DNA of 64,000 nucleotides from Paenibacillus dendritiformis (GCF_021654795.1 NZ_AP025344.1:2728501-2792500), one strand, 5' to 3'; counted from the stretch's first letter, positions 9,323-17,731 are shown. The notes: generated from the sequence alone by a model not told the origin. Translations and numbers: made by a program.

Positions 9323-10098
9323 ACGTCGAAGTGAAAGACCTGTCGTTCAGCATTGAGGATAAACGATTGATCGAAGCGATATGGGTGGATGTGCGGGAAG
9401 GCGAGACGGTCGGCCTGATCGGTCCGAACGGAAGCGGGAAATCGACGCTGCTCAAAAATATATATCGCGTGCTGGAGCCCGATTCGGGCGAGATATTGCT
9501 GAATGGGCAGGATGTATCCCGGATGCCGCAGAAGGAATTGGCCAGACAGTTGGCGGTGGTTGGCCAGGAATCGGCCGCCGCGTTCGATTTTACGGTTCGC
9601 GATATCGTGATGATGGGGCGCAGCCCCCATAAGAAAATATTCGAAGCGGATTCGATGAAGGATTACAAGATTGTGGAGGAGGCGCTGACGCGCGTCGGCT
9701 TGCTGGATGCGGCCGGAAGCAGCTTCTCCGACTTGTCCGGCGGAGAGAAGCAGCGCGTGCTGATTGCGAGGGCGCTGGCGCAGCAAGCCCGCGTTCTGAT
9801 CTTGGATGAACCGACCAACCATCTGGATATCCGGTATCAGCTGCAGATGATGGATCTGGTCAAGGAACTGAAGCTGACCTGTCTCGCCGCGCTGCATGAT
9901 TTGAACATCGCGGCTTGTTACTGCGACCGCATCTATGTGCTCCAAGAAGGCCGGATGGTCGCTTCGGGAAGCCCGGAGCAAGTGATGCGGCCGGAGTTGC
10001 TGTACGGCGTATTCGGGGTTCGGACGGAGATTGTCATCCACCCCTTGACGGGGAAGCCGTCGATTACGTTTTTGCCGGGGATGATCGCCGGCTTATAA
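9319..10098 (+). CDS. FecE/BtuD-family ABC transporter ATP-binding protein
   Basis: This 259-aa ATPase carries Walker A GPNGSGKST near residue 35, the signature LSGGEKQR near 139, Walker B VLILDEPTNHLD near 158 and the switch His in LAALHDLN. The start ATG 9319 overlaps the permease stop, with GGAGG 6 nt upstream. The open frame extends far to the left through the permease gene, but that part is out-of-frame shadow. It powers import with the 8246-9322 permease and the 11230-12246 lipoprotein. Confidence 0.93.
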   Translation: MNVEVKDLSFSIEDKRLIEAIWVDVREGETVGLIGPNGSGKSTLLKNIYRVLEPDSGEILLNGQDVSRMPQKELARQLAVVGQESAAAFDFTVRDIVMMGRSPHKKIFEADSMKDYKIVEEALTRVGLLDAAGSSFSDLSGGEKQRVLIARALAQQARVLILDEPTNHLDIRYQLQMMDLVKELKLTCLAALHDLNIAACYCDRIYVLQEGRMVASGSPEQVMRPELLYGVFGVRTEIVIHPLTGKPSITFLPGMIAGL

Positions 10099-10120
10099 GA
10101 AGGGAAGGGAGGCGGAGCCG

Positions 10121-11194
10121 ATGGCGATAACCCGATGCGGCCGCTGCCATTTCATGTATGACGAATGGCATGGCGATACCCGCAACGGCGTCCCGGCTGG
10201 CACGCCGTTCGAGGACTTGGCCGGTACGCTATGCTCCAGCTGCGGAATGCAGGGCAGCCGGCATCAATGGCAGCCGGGCCCGAAGTACGCCGGGCAGGAG
10301 GCCGAATATTATGATCAGTTTGCCGGAAAAGCGGGGATTGCCTTCTACAGGCATTGGCTGGAGCAGACGGCGGCAGCGCCGAGCGTGCTGGAGCTTGGCG
10401 TCGGCACCGGACGTCTGGCCGTCGAGCTGGCCGGCCAGACAGCCCGCTACTGCGGTGTCGATTGGAGCCCCATGATGCTGAAGGCTGCGGACACCAAGCG
10501 CAAACGCATATTCAAAGAAGAAGCGGAGCAGCGGCTGGAGCTGGCCGAAGAAGACGCGCTTGCGTTTCGCGCCCCCGCCGCTTATACCCATGTGCTGTGT
10601 CCGGACGGGTTTTTGCAGCATTTTACGAGGATGGAGGACCATATTGCGCTGCTCCGCAATATCCATCGATGGCTGCAGGCAGGCGGCTGGCTTGCCGCCG
10701 ATCTGCTCCTGCCTCCAGGCGGCGCCGCCTGGCAGACGCTGGAGCGCAAACGGGTGCAGCCGCACAAGCTTGTTCGCCGCCGGATCGACGGGGCAACCTC
10801 GCTGTCCCGGCAGATTTTTCACTGCGCCATCGCTTATGAGACGTATATCGACGGCGCCATGGAAGCCCGGTACCTGGTGGAGCGCGAATACGCGCTGATG
10901 ACGCCGAAAGAAGCCGCGCTGCTCCTCGCCGCGGAAGGATTCGAGGTCAAGCGGATGATCCAAAATTACGGATCGTCCGCCCCGTGGCGAACCGCGCTCC
11001 TGCCCGGAGTGAATGAAAGAGGGAGCGATCCGGATGCCGTAGAGACGCTAGAGGAAGCCCTCGCGGCCGGGAAATCGGTGCATCCATATCGAGATCTGGC
11101 ATGGGAAGAAGGCGGATATCCGCTGCGCGGCGCTCTTCCGTCCCTGGCCCCCGATGCTCCGGCCACGATGACGCTGATTGCCCGGAGGAAATGA
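10121..11194 (+). CDS. Rubredoxin-like domain fused to a class I SAM methyltransferase
   Basis: The protein has 357 aa. Residues 1-45 resemble a rubredoxin: C6-x2-C9, the YD...GD...NG...PGTPFEDL core, and C38-x2-C41-G, i.e. all four metal ligands of the fold. From about residue 80 a Rossmann methyltransferase follows, with motif I LELGVGTGRLAVELA and motif II-like GVDWSPMMLKAAD. The C-terminal 60 residues are variable. It sits 22 nt after the ATPase and 35 nt before the binding lipoprotein, squarely inside the importer operon. The rubredoxin module could bind Fe or Zn, and the enzyme might modify or sense the imported metal complex; that is inference. I know of no named protein with this pairing in a metal transport operon. 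Confidence 0.8.
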   Translation: MAITRCGRCHFMYDEWHGDTRNGVPAGTPFEDLAGTLCSSCGMQGSRHQWQPGPKYAGQEAEYYDQFAGKAGIAFYRHWLEQTAAAPSVLELGVGTGRLAVELAGQTARYCGVDWSPMMLKAADTKRKRIFKEEAEQRLELAEEDALAFRAPAAYTHVLCPDGFLQHFTRMEDHIALLRNIHRWLQAGGWLAADLLLPPGGAAWQTLERKRVQPHKLVRRRIDGATSLSRQIFHCAIAYETYIDGAMEARYLVEREYALMTPKEAALLLAAEGFEVKRMIQNYGSSAPWRTALLPGVNERGSDPDAVETLEEALAAGKSVHPYRDLAWEEGGYPLRGALPSLAPDAPATMTLIARRK

Positions 11195-11229
11195 GAGATA
11201 CCGAAGGAAGAAGACGGAGGAAGAATTGT

Positions 11230-12246
11230 ATGAATCGGACAACGTTCACCAAGAGGTTCCTATTGCTAGGAATAACCATGCTCCTCGTACTGCTGTCGGC
11301 ATGCGTCCGTTCGGAAGAGCCGAATGCGAATCGACAGGCGCAAGCGGAGCAGCCGGCGGCGCAGGTGGCCGAGAGCGGAACGGTCGAACTTGAAAATATG
11401 GGAGAGAAGCTGAGCTTCCCGGAAGCGCCGAAGCGGGCGGTCACGCTGAACCAGCATGCGACCGAAGTGATGCTGGCCCTCGGTCTCGAAGAGTCGATGG
11501 TCGGGACGGCTTATCTCGACGACAGCATTCTGCCCGAATATGAGAAGAAGTACGACAAGATTCCGGTCCTCGCGGACAAATATCCGTCCAAGGAAGTATT
11601 CTTGTCGATGTCTCCCGATTTCGCCTATGCGGGATGGAAGAGCGCGTTCGGGGACAAAGCGCTGGGTTCGCGGGCGGATCTGGCCGGGCAGGGCGTCCTG
11701 ACGTATGTGCAGGAATCCTCCAGCAAGGCTGCGCCGACGCTCGAGGATGTATATCAGGACATCTTGAATATCGGGCGTATCTTCCGGGTGGAAGACAGAG
11801 CCGAAGCGCTCGTGAACGATATGCGCCAGAAGCTGGAAGACATCCAGGCCCAGATCGGCACGGTGAGCGAGCCGCTTAACGTATTCGTCTTCGATAGCGG
11901 GGAAGACAAGGCATTCACGGCTGCCAATACGTATTTGACCAGCTTGATTGCCAAGGTGGGCGGAAAAAATATTTTCGACGATATCGATAAAGGATGGGCC
12001 GAGGTCAGCTGGGAGGAAGTGGTGAGCCGCGATCCGGACGTCATCGTCATTGTCGATTATGGCGACACGACGGCGGAACAGAAGCGGGAGATGCTCTTGA
12101 ACAAAGCGCCGCTCGCCGATGTGAAGGCAATCAAGAACAAGCGTTTTATCGTGCTGCCGCTCTCGGCGGCCGCAGAGGGCATTCGCGCTCCGATCGCGCT
12201 GCAGACGCTCGCTGCCGGTCTGTATCCGGATAGAGTGCAACCATAG
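11230..12246 (+). CDS. FecB/BtuF-like substrate-binding lipoprotein
   Basis: The start ATG 11230 is 9 nt after GGAGG; the frame is open further upstream only as overlap with the methyltransferase. The 338-aa product has a lipobox LSAC (Cys25), then a periplasmic-binding-protein type III fold, recognisable by RAVTLNQHATEVMLALGLEE near residue 70 and a C-terminal lobe with WEEVVSRDPDVIVIVDYG. This family hands chelated metals or corrinoids to FecCD permeases. There is no His-rich loop like that of ZnuA proteins, so free zinc is unlikely to be the ligand; a metal chelate fits better. It belongs to the same operon as 8246-12636. Confidence 0.88.
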   Translation: MNRTTFTKRFLLLGITMLLVLLSACVRSEEPNANRQAQAEQPAAQVAESGTVELENMGEKLSFPEAPKRAVTLNQHATEVMLALGLEESMVGTAYLDDSILPEYEKKYDKIPVLADKYPSKEVFLSMSPDFAYAGWKSAFGDKALGSRADLAGQGVLTYVQESSSKAAPTLEDVYQDILNIGRIFRVEDRAEALVNDMRQKLEDIQAQIGTVSEPLNVFVFDSGEDKAFTAANTYLTSLIAKVGGKNIFDDIDKGWAEVSWEEVVSRDPDVIVIVDYGDTTAEQKREMLLNKAPLADVKAIKNKRFIVLPLSAAAEGIRAPIALQTLAAGLYPDRVQP

Positions 12247-12273
12247 AAGCGACAATGGGGAAGGAGAACAACT

Positions 12274-12636
12274 ATGCCAACATGGAACTTGGAGGAGACC
12301 CGTCATCATCTGCTGATATGCAACGGCGGGAATTGCATGAAGCAGCAGGCCGATGAGGTGACGCAAGCGATCCGGGAAGAGATCTCGGCGCTCGGCGCGA
12401 AAAAACAGATTCATACGACCCGCACCCGCTGCAATGGCCGCTGTACGGACGCTTGTGTCGTCATCGCTTACCCGGAAGGGGTCTGGTATAAGGAAATGAC
12501 CCCGGAGCTGGGAAGGGAACTGGTGCGCAAGCAGTTGGCAGGCGAGCGGCTGGACGAGCAAATGGTCTATTCGTATGATCGCCGCTTCATCGCGACCGGC
12601 CGCTCCGCAGCCGGCAAAGATAAACCGACGAGCTAG
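12274..12636 (+). CDS. Thioredoxin-like [2Fe-2S] ferredoxin domain protein
   Basis: This 120-aa protein has the cysteine pattern C16-x4-C21 near the N-terminus and C53-x3-C57 followed by C61. The sequence RCNGRCTDACVVIAYPEGVWY matches the typical second half of thioredoxin-fold [2Fe-2S] ferredoxins (GCxGxCxxxPVVxVYPxGVWY). It is last in the importer operon, 27 nt after the binding lipoprotein, with GGAGA before the ATG. Similar small ferredoxins accompany some corrinoid or metal uptake and chelation genes. An electron-transfer or metal-handling role for the imported complex is inferred from the setting. Confidence 0.83.
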   Translation: MPTWNLEETRHHLLICNGGNCMKQQADEVTQAIREEISALGAKKQIHTTRTRCNGRCTDACVVIAYPEGVWYKEMTPELGRELVRKQLAGERLDEQMVYSYDRRFIATGRSAAGKDKPTS

Positions 12637-12754
12637 AGCTTGTCACAGCGAGCCTTAGCCATGCCGCGTCCGCCTCAGGCAACGTTTTTGACACTCACGT
12701 CTGGGGAATGGGGGAGCATGAATTATCTGTTGCTAATCCAGTCCTGATCATAAG

Positions 12755-12797
12755 GGGGCTGTCTCCAGAGCCGATTCAGGTGCAGCGAGACAGCCCC
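12755..12797 (+). terminator. Long hairpin downstream of the metal-importer operon
   Basis: GGGGCTGTCTC (12755-12765) pairs perfectly with GAGACAGCCCC (12787-12797) over 11 bp with a 21-nt loop. No T-run follows, so it may be a processing or stability element rather than a classic terminator. It lies about 120 nt after the ferredoxin stop codon. Confidence 0.45.
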
Positions 12798-12821
12798 GCC
12801 CTGCTTCTCACGCCGAAAATA

Positions 12822-13330
12822 CTGTAAAAGTGCAGTTTTTCTTTATGACCTGAGCATCTTTACAGGTATTGCTGCAAAACTACATCAATTTCAGGCTAGC
12901 TAATAGGTTTAAGACAAAAAAAGACGAAAATAATGTATTTTCGCAGGAAATATATCAAATAGTAGATCTACTCGCATAAAATGATGCACTGATCAGGCTG
13001 TTGAGAAAGAAGTTTTGAGTAGGAAAATGGATATTTCCACCATCCTGAAAACTGCACCATTTCCCTAGACACGCCCATCCGGCAGTCGAAATCCGCAAAA
13101 CTCCACGATTTCTCCAGACGCTCCTATTCAGTAAGCGAAATCCTGCATAAATACAGCAATTCGATAGGGACGACTAGTCCAGAAAGGGAATCCTGCAAAA
13201 TTACAGGAATTTTCCCCGTTTCGCTTCGGCTTGAAGCAAAAGGGCCTAAAATGATGTAGATTTGCAGCAATTCCTCGGGATATGGACTCATTAAGCCGAA
13301 ATTCCTGTAAAATAGCAGCAATTTCCTCCG
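12822..13330. repeat. Cluster of CTGCAAAA-type short repeats
   Basis: At least eight degenerate copies of a motif built on CTGCAAAA-N-T-N-CAG-CAATTTC occur in both orientations here, for example near 12822, 12872, 13045, 13099, 13142, 13190, 13250 and 13302. Many are small palindromes (TGCAAAAnTGCA). The same motif recurs near 31150-31310, 48750-49240 and 51190. No gene was found across this stretch. The copies differ in flanks, which fits an old, repeatedly amplified intergenic element. Confidence 0.65.
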
Positions 13331-13864
13331 CACGTCCAAGCCCCAGGAGGCAACGATGCTTCGAGCAGGCCGATAATGCTTCCAGCAGGCCGGATAATAC
13401 GATGATGCCCCCAGCATCCGACGCGGTCGCTTGGATCCCGTAACATCAGGCCATTGAGTAGTCTATGGGGCTTTTTACTTGTGATTGATCTCTTCTCCCG
13501 GTAGAGAAAATCGATTTAAAACACTCTAAGAGCCAAAGTTTGGATGACGAAAATGGACCATCTCCACCCCTTCACAAAAAACAGGGGTTTTCCAACAGCC
13601 TGACTGATGCAGGATTTTGCTGATTTCCCTCCAATCCCGCGCTCTGCCGCCGCCGTTTTTTTCCGCCTCCATAATCTCTGTTCACCCTTTGCCTCAATCT
13701 TTTGCCAATGCCTATAAGATCCTTCATTCATGAGGCCAGCGATACGTTCGTGCCGACGGAGATGGTGCATAAAGGGTATCAAAATTGCCCCCGAGAAGAA
13801 GCGATCCATCCCTTTAGCTTTTTGTTGCATCGAAATAGGGTTGTCACCAGCAGCGGTACAGCCA
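13331..13864. other. Gene-poor stretch before the hydrolase
   Basis: No convincing gene. Around 13352-13392 there is a short direct repeat of CTTC(C/G)AGCAGGCCG-type sequence. The left part continues the CTGCAAAA-type repeat field. A minus-strand open frame here only continues the duplicated tail of the neighbouring hydrolase gene. Confidence 0.4.
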
Positions 13865-13945
13865 ATCATGCGGTTGATCTCGTTCATGATCAGTTCCGGT
13901 TCAGCCGATCATGCGGTTGATCTCGTTCGCGATCAGTTCCGGTTC
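13865..13945. repeat. 38-bp tandem duplication at the hydrolase 3' end
   Basis: 13865-13902 and 13908-13945 are near-identical (two adjacent mismatches) with a 43-nt period. The right copy encodes the last codons of the alpha/beta hydrolase (ending ANEINRMIG). The left copy repeats them just past its stop codon, giving MNEINRMIG in a frame that runs on. It looks like slippage duplication of the gene end. Confidence 0.7.
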
Positions 13946-14764
13946 GCTGAATATGACGAGATGGCCGGAATTCGGAGCCTCGACCCAGCGTCCGTTGGCC
14001 AAGGCCCCCGCCGTCTGGCGATGGGCCGCGGCGATGGCCGGCCGCACGCTGCGCTCAAGCAGGGACATCTTCGTGCCCGAGATTAAGCTGACCTCCAGAT
14101 CGCCAAGATCGAGAGGCTGGTCGCGCAGCTTGGCCAACTCATCGTTGAACGGCGCCAGTTCGGCGATCATCGCGCGGGCTGCCTGTACCGTGAAGTCCTC
14201 ATTGCGGTGATCAGCCGCGACATCCGCGGGCTGAATACGGCCGGCCCGGCTGCCGAGCAGGCGGTAAATTCCGAGCCGGGCCAGCAGCGGCACGAGAACG
14301 CGCATCATCGCTTGCCGCTTGCTTCCGGACGGATCGAAGTACATATCGCAGCGCTCGTCGCTCTGATCGACCAGCACGATGCCGCGTATTCGGGAAGGAT
14401 CAGCGGCTGCCGCGACCCGAACGATAGGACCGCCCCAACTGTGCCCGACCAGGATGAAAGGGCCAGGCCCGAGCGCGCGGAGCAGGCTGTCGAGATCGTC
14501 AGCGATTCGGCGAAGCGTCCGCGGGGCCGTATCCGGATCGCTTCGCCCCATGCCTGCGCGGTCGTACACGACAGTACGAGCCCGTTCGGCGACGAGGGGC
14601 TGCACAAGACCCCAGACGGATCGGGAAAACCCCATGCCGGATTCGAACACGACCGTCGGGGTGCCGCTCCCGCTAACCATATAATGCAACCGGCGTCCAT
14701 CCCCAACCGTGTGGAAAAAGCTCTGTCCGTATGTATGTGAACGGGTAGAGTTCATCGTTGTCAT
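13901..14764 (-). CDS. Alpha/beta hydrolase, Fur-box promoter
   Basis: This 287-aa alpha/beta-fold hydrolase has an oxyanion region FESGMGFSRSVW, a nucleophile elbow GHSWGG (Ser near residue 113) and a catalytic His in the C-terminal NSGHLVIFSEPE. Start ATG 14764 lies 7 nt after GGGAGG; the GTG at 14779 overlaps that ribosome site and is less likely. A Fur-box-like sequence sits 35 nt upstream (14799-14817), so iron-dependent control is likely, and a role in hydrolysing an iron-siderophore ester is possible, though the sequence looks like a general proline-iminopeptidase-like hydrolase. No siderophore genes adjoin it. Confidence 0.83.
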   Translation of the reverse strand: MTTMNSTRSHTYGQSFFHTVGDGRRLHYMVSGSGTPTVVFESGMGFSRSVWGLVQPLVAERARTVVYDRAGMGRSDPDTAPRTLRRIADDLDSLLRALGPGPFILVGHSWGGPIVRVAAAADPSRIRGIVLVDQSDERCDMYFDPSGSKRQAMMRVLVPLLARLGIYRLLGSRAGRIQPADVAADHRNEDFTVQAARAMIAELAPFNDELAKLRDQPLDLGDLEVSLISGTKMSLLERSVRPAIAAAHRQTAGALANGRWVEAPNSGHLVIFSEPELIANEINRMIG

Positions 14765-14798
14765 CTGCTCGCCTCCCACAATTCGATCGACTGTAATT

Positions 14799-14817
14799 GA
14801 AAATGCTTCTCATTATC
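14799..14817 (-). promoter_or_regulatory. Fur-box-like operator
   Basis: GAAAATGCTTCTCATTATC matches the classical 19-bp Fur box GATAATGATTCTCATTATC at 17 positions. It lies directly upstream of the alpha/beta hydrolase start. A close relative of this site occurs at 40510-40528. Confidence 0.65.
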
Positions 14818-14931
14818 GATTATATGAGGGAGAGGCCAAGGCAGCAAGAACTGCTTCGCGCCTTTTTTGCCGTTTCCAATATTATGATCCGAAGTTATAC
14901 TTAGGGGAGCGGGTGAGGAGGAGGTTATCAC

Positions 14932-15807
14932 GTGAATAGAGAAGCAATTGTTCGCTTGCTCGAGCAAGCCGGATTGGAACCGTATCGAGAGTCGTTAGCA
15001 TCCTTGATTTTCCCGACTTGCCAACTTCGGCTGCGGCCCGAAGAAGACCGGAATCTGCCGGTCGGATGCAGCAAAGTAGGGGGACACCCCGACTTGCCGG
15101 ATGATGTGGAGTGGCCGAAGTGGAAGCACTACAATCAGTCTTTTATCGCCCAGCTGAACATGGCCGATCTGCCGCCTGAGCTGGAACTCCCGCAGGAAGG
15201 TCTGCTTTCCTTTTTTTATGCGGTCGAGGCGATGTATGAGGACGAAGAATTCTATAACAATCCTGGAACGTGCAGCGTAATCTATTCTGCTCCAGAGCGG
15301 TTGGGCGGGTTGCAGCGCACACCTTCACCCGGCGAGCTTGACGAGGGAGCCGTGCTGAGATCGAATCGGATCGACTTCGTTCCGGGTTTATGCGTTCCTG
15401 CTGCAGAATCGGCTTATCTGGAGAATCTGGGACTGGGGTGGACGGAAAACAGGGAAGATTTTGAGAAGTATTGGAGCGTGTTTCTTGAGAAGTTAGGCGC
15501 GCAATGGCCGCCTGACGATTATATTCATCGTTTGCTCGGCCATCCTGACCAGATTCAAGGAGATATGCAGATCGGTTCCGAGCTGATCGCTGCGGGACTT
15601 TCTTATGACAGTTTGCGCGAACCAGCCTCCCGCAGCCGCATGCTGCCATCGGCGTTGCGCTGGCGGCTTCTCTTGCAGATGGATTCCGAAGAAGAGAAGA
15701 CCGGCGTCATGTGGGGAGATGTCGGACGGATTTATTATTGGATCAGAGAAGAGGATTTGGCGGCGATGCGGTTTGACCGGGTTGTGTGTCAGATGCAATG
15801 TGGCTGA
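14932..15807 (+). CDS. DUF1963 (YwqG-like) family protein
   Basis: This 291-aa cytoplasmic protein starts at GTG 14932, preceded by GAGGAGG at 8 nt. The sequence VGCSKVGGHPDLPDDVEWPKW near residue 45 and FIAQLNMADLPPE near 70, then LPQEGLLSFFYAVE, are typical of the YwqG/DUF1963 family (GG.P.LP....WP then fiaQl...). Its biochemical role is unknown, although relatives occur beside toxin-immunity and other accessory genes. Nothing here identifies a partner: the gene stands alone between the hydrolase and a beta-lactamase-fold protein. Confidence 0.85.
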   Translation: MNREAIVRLLEQAGLEPYRESLASLIFPTCQLRLRPEEDRNLPVGCSKVGGHPDLPDDVEWPKWKHYNQSFIAQLNMADLPPELELPQEGLLSFFYAVEAMYEDEEFYNNPGTCSVIYSAPERLGGLQRTPSPGELDEGAVLRSNRIDFVPGLCVPAAESAYLENLGLGWTENREDFEKYWSVFLEKLGAQWPPDDYIHRLLGHPDQIQGDMQIGSELIAAGLSYDSLREPASRSRMLPSALRWRLLLQMDSEEEKTGVMWGDVGRIYYWIREEDLAAMRFDRVVCQMQCG

Positions 15808-15929
15808 TCATTCGACCACCGGCAGCATAAGGGGCGCCACATGATAGCGGGGGGAATACATAAGGCTGTATCGTGCGGCGCCAAAGGCAGCCATGTCGGC
15901 CGCCGCCGATCGGCAGAGGGGAAGGGAAC

Positions 15930-16922
15930 ATGCCTGTAGAGACTATGCTGGAAAAGCATTTTGACGATTATGCGGCTGAACAACAATACAGCGGCACAGT
16001 GCTGGTGGCACAGGAAGGCAGGCTTGTATTCGCCAAAGCTTACGGGGAAGCGAATACCGAGCACCAAGTAGCGAATCGCATCGATACGAAATTTTGCATT
16101 GCCTCAATTACGAAGCCGATGACGGCGCTGGCCGTTCTCATGCTGATGGAGAGAGGAGCGATAGAACTTCATCGGCGGGCGGCCAACTACTTGCCGGCAA
16201 GTCTGGCGATCGACTCGAGCATTACGGTTCACCACCTTCTTACACATACATCGGGCATGCCGGACTTCGAAACTCTTTCCGCTTTCGGGGATCTGGGCAG
16301 GCGCGCCTATTCGGATGAGGGACTTTTGGGGCTGGTAGCGCATTTGCCGCTGGAGTTCACGCCGGGAAGCGGGTGGAAATACTCCAATACCGGATATAAC
16401 CTGCTTGGAGCGATAATAGAACATATGACGGGGATCTCCTACCGCGAATATATGCAGGAACATATTTGGGGACCGCTTGACATGAACGGTACGGACTGTG
16501 GCTGCAGCCGCGCCATCGTTCCGGGCTTGGCCCATGGTTATACGCGGAGCAGGGAAGACGGCACGGTGCTGAAAAAAGCTCCCTTCTTTGAAGTGTCTAA
16601 TTTCAAGGCATCAGGGAATTTATACTCAACCGCGCCCGATTTGCTCCAATGGGATCGATTCTTGCAGATGCGAACCGTTCCTCTCGTCGCGCAAGCCACG
16701 TTGGACCTGATGTTCTCGCCCCATGCCTCCGTTGATGCCGCCCGCTCTTACGGATACGGGCTGTCTCTGGATTCGCTCAGCCGCGGCCATGGCGGACATC
16801 TCCCGGGATACTGGAGCAAATACCGTTATTATCCGGAGAAGAAGGCCACGGTCATCATGCTGAGCAATCATGATTCTATCGTCGAAGGCGATATCGTAAC
16901 CCGGACGGCGGAGCTGCTGTGA
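15930..16922 (+). CDS. Serine hydrolase of the beta-lactamase class C fold
   Basis: This 330-aa protein has the catalytic S-x-x-K in IASITKPM (near residue 55), the Y-x-N tyrosine motif in KYSNTGYNLLG (near 148) and the late HGG motif in RGHGGHLPGYWS (near 290). No signal peptide is seen, so it is probably cytoplasmic or released by another route. ATG 15930 is chosen because AGGGGAAGGG precedes it; the frame extends upstream without a ribosome site. Family members include D-aminopeptidases, esterases and penicillin-binding-like proteins. It is probably an esterase or peptidase, not a true resistance beta-lactamase. Confidence 0.87.
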   Translation: MPVETMLEKHFDDYAAEQQYSGTVLVAQEGRLVFAKAYGEANTEHQVANRIDTKFCIASITKPMTALAVLMLMERGAIELHRRAANYLPASLAIDSSITVHHLLTHTSGMPDFETLSAFGDLGRRAYSDEGLLGLVAHLPLEFTPGSGWKYSNTGYNLLGAIIEHMTGISYREYMQEHIWGPLDMNGTDCGCSRAIVPGLAHGYTRSREDGTVLKKAPFFEVSNFKASGNLYSTAPDLLQWDRFLQMRTVPLVAQATLDLMFSPHASVDAARSYGYGLSLDSLSRGHGGHLPGYWSKYRYYPEKKATVIMLSNHDSIVEGDIVTRTAELL

Positions 16923-17020
16923 TAGGAAAGGGCGGTAATTCTGATGTCGCAGAGAGCAGACGTAAAAGGCTGCCGAGATCATCTCGACAGCCTTCGCGCC
17001 CCGTCGCGGGAATCCCTTCT

Positions 17021-17335
17021 TTATGAGACAAGCTTTAATCCCGTAACCCCCACAATAATCAGAGCCAAGCTGACAAGGCGGGCCGCGCTTTTGGATTCTC
17101 CGAAAAAGATCATATTGATCAGCACGGCGCCGGCGGTTCCGATTCCAATCCAGACCGCATACGCGATACTCAATTGCAAATAGCCGAAGGCCTGATACAG
17201 CAGACCGAAGGAGAGGGCGAACCCCCCTGCGAATAGGGCGCCGTTCCGGAGGTTCTTTTCCTGGCTGAACAGCTTCAACCCTACAACACCAACGCTTTCA
17301 CTTAATGCAGCTAAAGTAACAAATAACCAACCCAT
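17021..17335 (-). CDS. Small multidrug resistance (SMR) transporter, second subunit
   Basis: This 104-aa four-helix membrane protein has the SMR pattern: N-terminal GWLFVTLAALSESVGVVGLK with the membrane Glu near residue 13, then YAVWIGIGTAGAVLINMIFFGE. Its ATG overlaps the stop of the partner gene (TAATG), so the two are translationally coupled. Paired SMR proteins (EbrA/B, YkkC/D types) work as obligate heterodimers exporting cationic drugs or guanidinium-like compounds. Substrate unknown. Confidence 0.9.
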   Translation of the reverse strand: MGWLFVTLAALSESVGVVGLKLFSQEKNLRNGALFAGGFALSFGLLYQAFGYLQLSIAYAVWIGIGTAGAVLINMIFFGESKSAARLVSLALIIVGVTGLKLVS

Positions 17336-17673
17336 TATTGATGACTCCTTTCTTCCGCTTGATTGTCAGCGAGCTTCAAACCAATGACTCCGGCCACAAG
17401 CAGCCCGATGAAGACCAATTTGAGGGCGCTCATATTTCCGCCGAACAAGAAGTAATCCATCAAGACCGTCCCGATGGAACCGACACCGGCAAAAATGGCA
17501 TAGACCGTCCCGGTAGGCAGCCCCTCGCAAGCTTTGGACAGGAAATAAAAATCAACGATAATGACGCCCGCGAGCAAAATCCACTGCCAAACCGCATCTG
17601 CCGTGCTAAAGCCAAAAACCCAGACCATCTCTAATAAACAGGTTAAGATGACATACAGCCAATATTTGTTCAT
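17335..17673 (-). CDS. Small multidrug resistance (SMR) transporter, first subunit
   Basis: This 112-aa four-helix SMR protein begins MNKYWLYVILTCLLEMVWVFG (membrane Glu near residue 15), with YAIFAGVGSIGTVLMDYFLFG in the third and fourth helices. Start ATG 17673 has AGGAGT 7 nt upstream; a GTG nine nucleotides earlier is inside that region and is rejected. A 19-bp operator (17690-17708) sits just upstream, matching one in front of the adjacent TetR gene, so repression by that TetR is likely. Confidence 0.9.
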   Translation of the reverse strand: MNKYWLYVILTCLLEMVWVFGFSTADAVWQWILLAGVIIVDFYFLSKACEGLPTGTVYAIFAGVGSIGTVLMDYFLFGGNMSALKLVFIGLLVAGVIGLKLADNQAEERSHQ

Positions 17674-17689
17674 CGCACACACTCCTAAA

Positions 17690-17708
17690 TGAATGACATT
17701 CAGTCATT
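17690..17708. promoter_or_regulatory. TetR operator before the SMR pair
   Basis: TGAATGACATTCAGTCATT contains the inverted half-sites AATGAC and GTCATT separated by 5 nt. It differs at one position from the reverse complement of 18322-18340, upstream of the TetR gene. Two near-identical copies in the two promoters are strong evidence for a shared regulator. Confidence 0.75.
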
Positions 17709-17731
17709 TTTTGTTGAAAAGAGGACATACT

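Noticed and set aside
11266..12561. A 431-aa antisense frame over the binding protein and ferredoxin genes
   Set aside because: It crosses two real genes and their junction; it is a shadow frame from GC-rich codons.
12274..12636. A complete B12-uptake (BtuFCD) assignment for this operon
   Set aside because: The upstream sites are Zur-like and no cobalamin riboswitch is present; the importer family alone does not define the ligand.
15930..16922. A resistance beta-lactamase
   Set aside because: The fold and S-x-x-K/Y-x-N motifs are shared with esterases and peptidases, no signal peptide is seen, and no regulator of the ampC type adjoins it.
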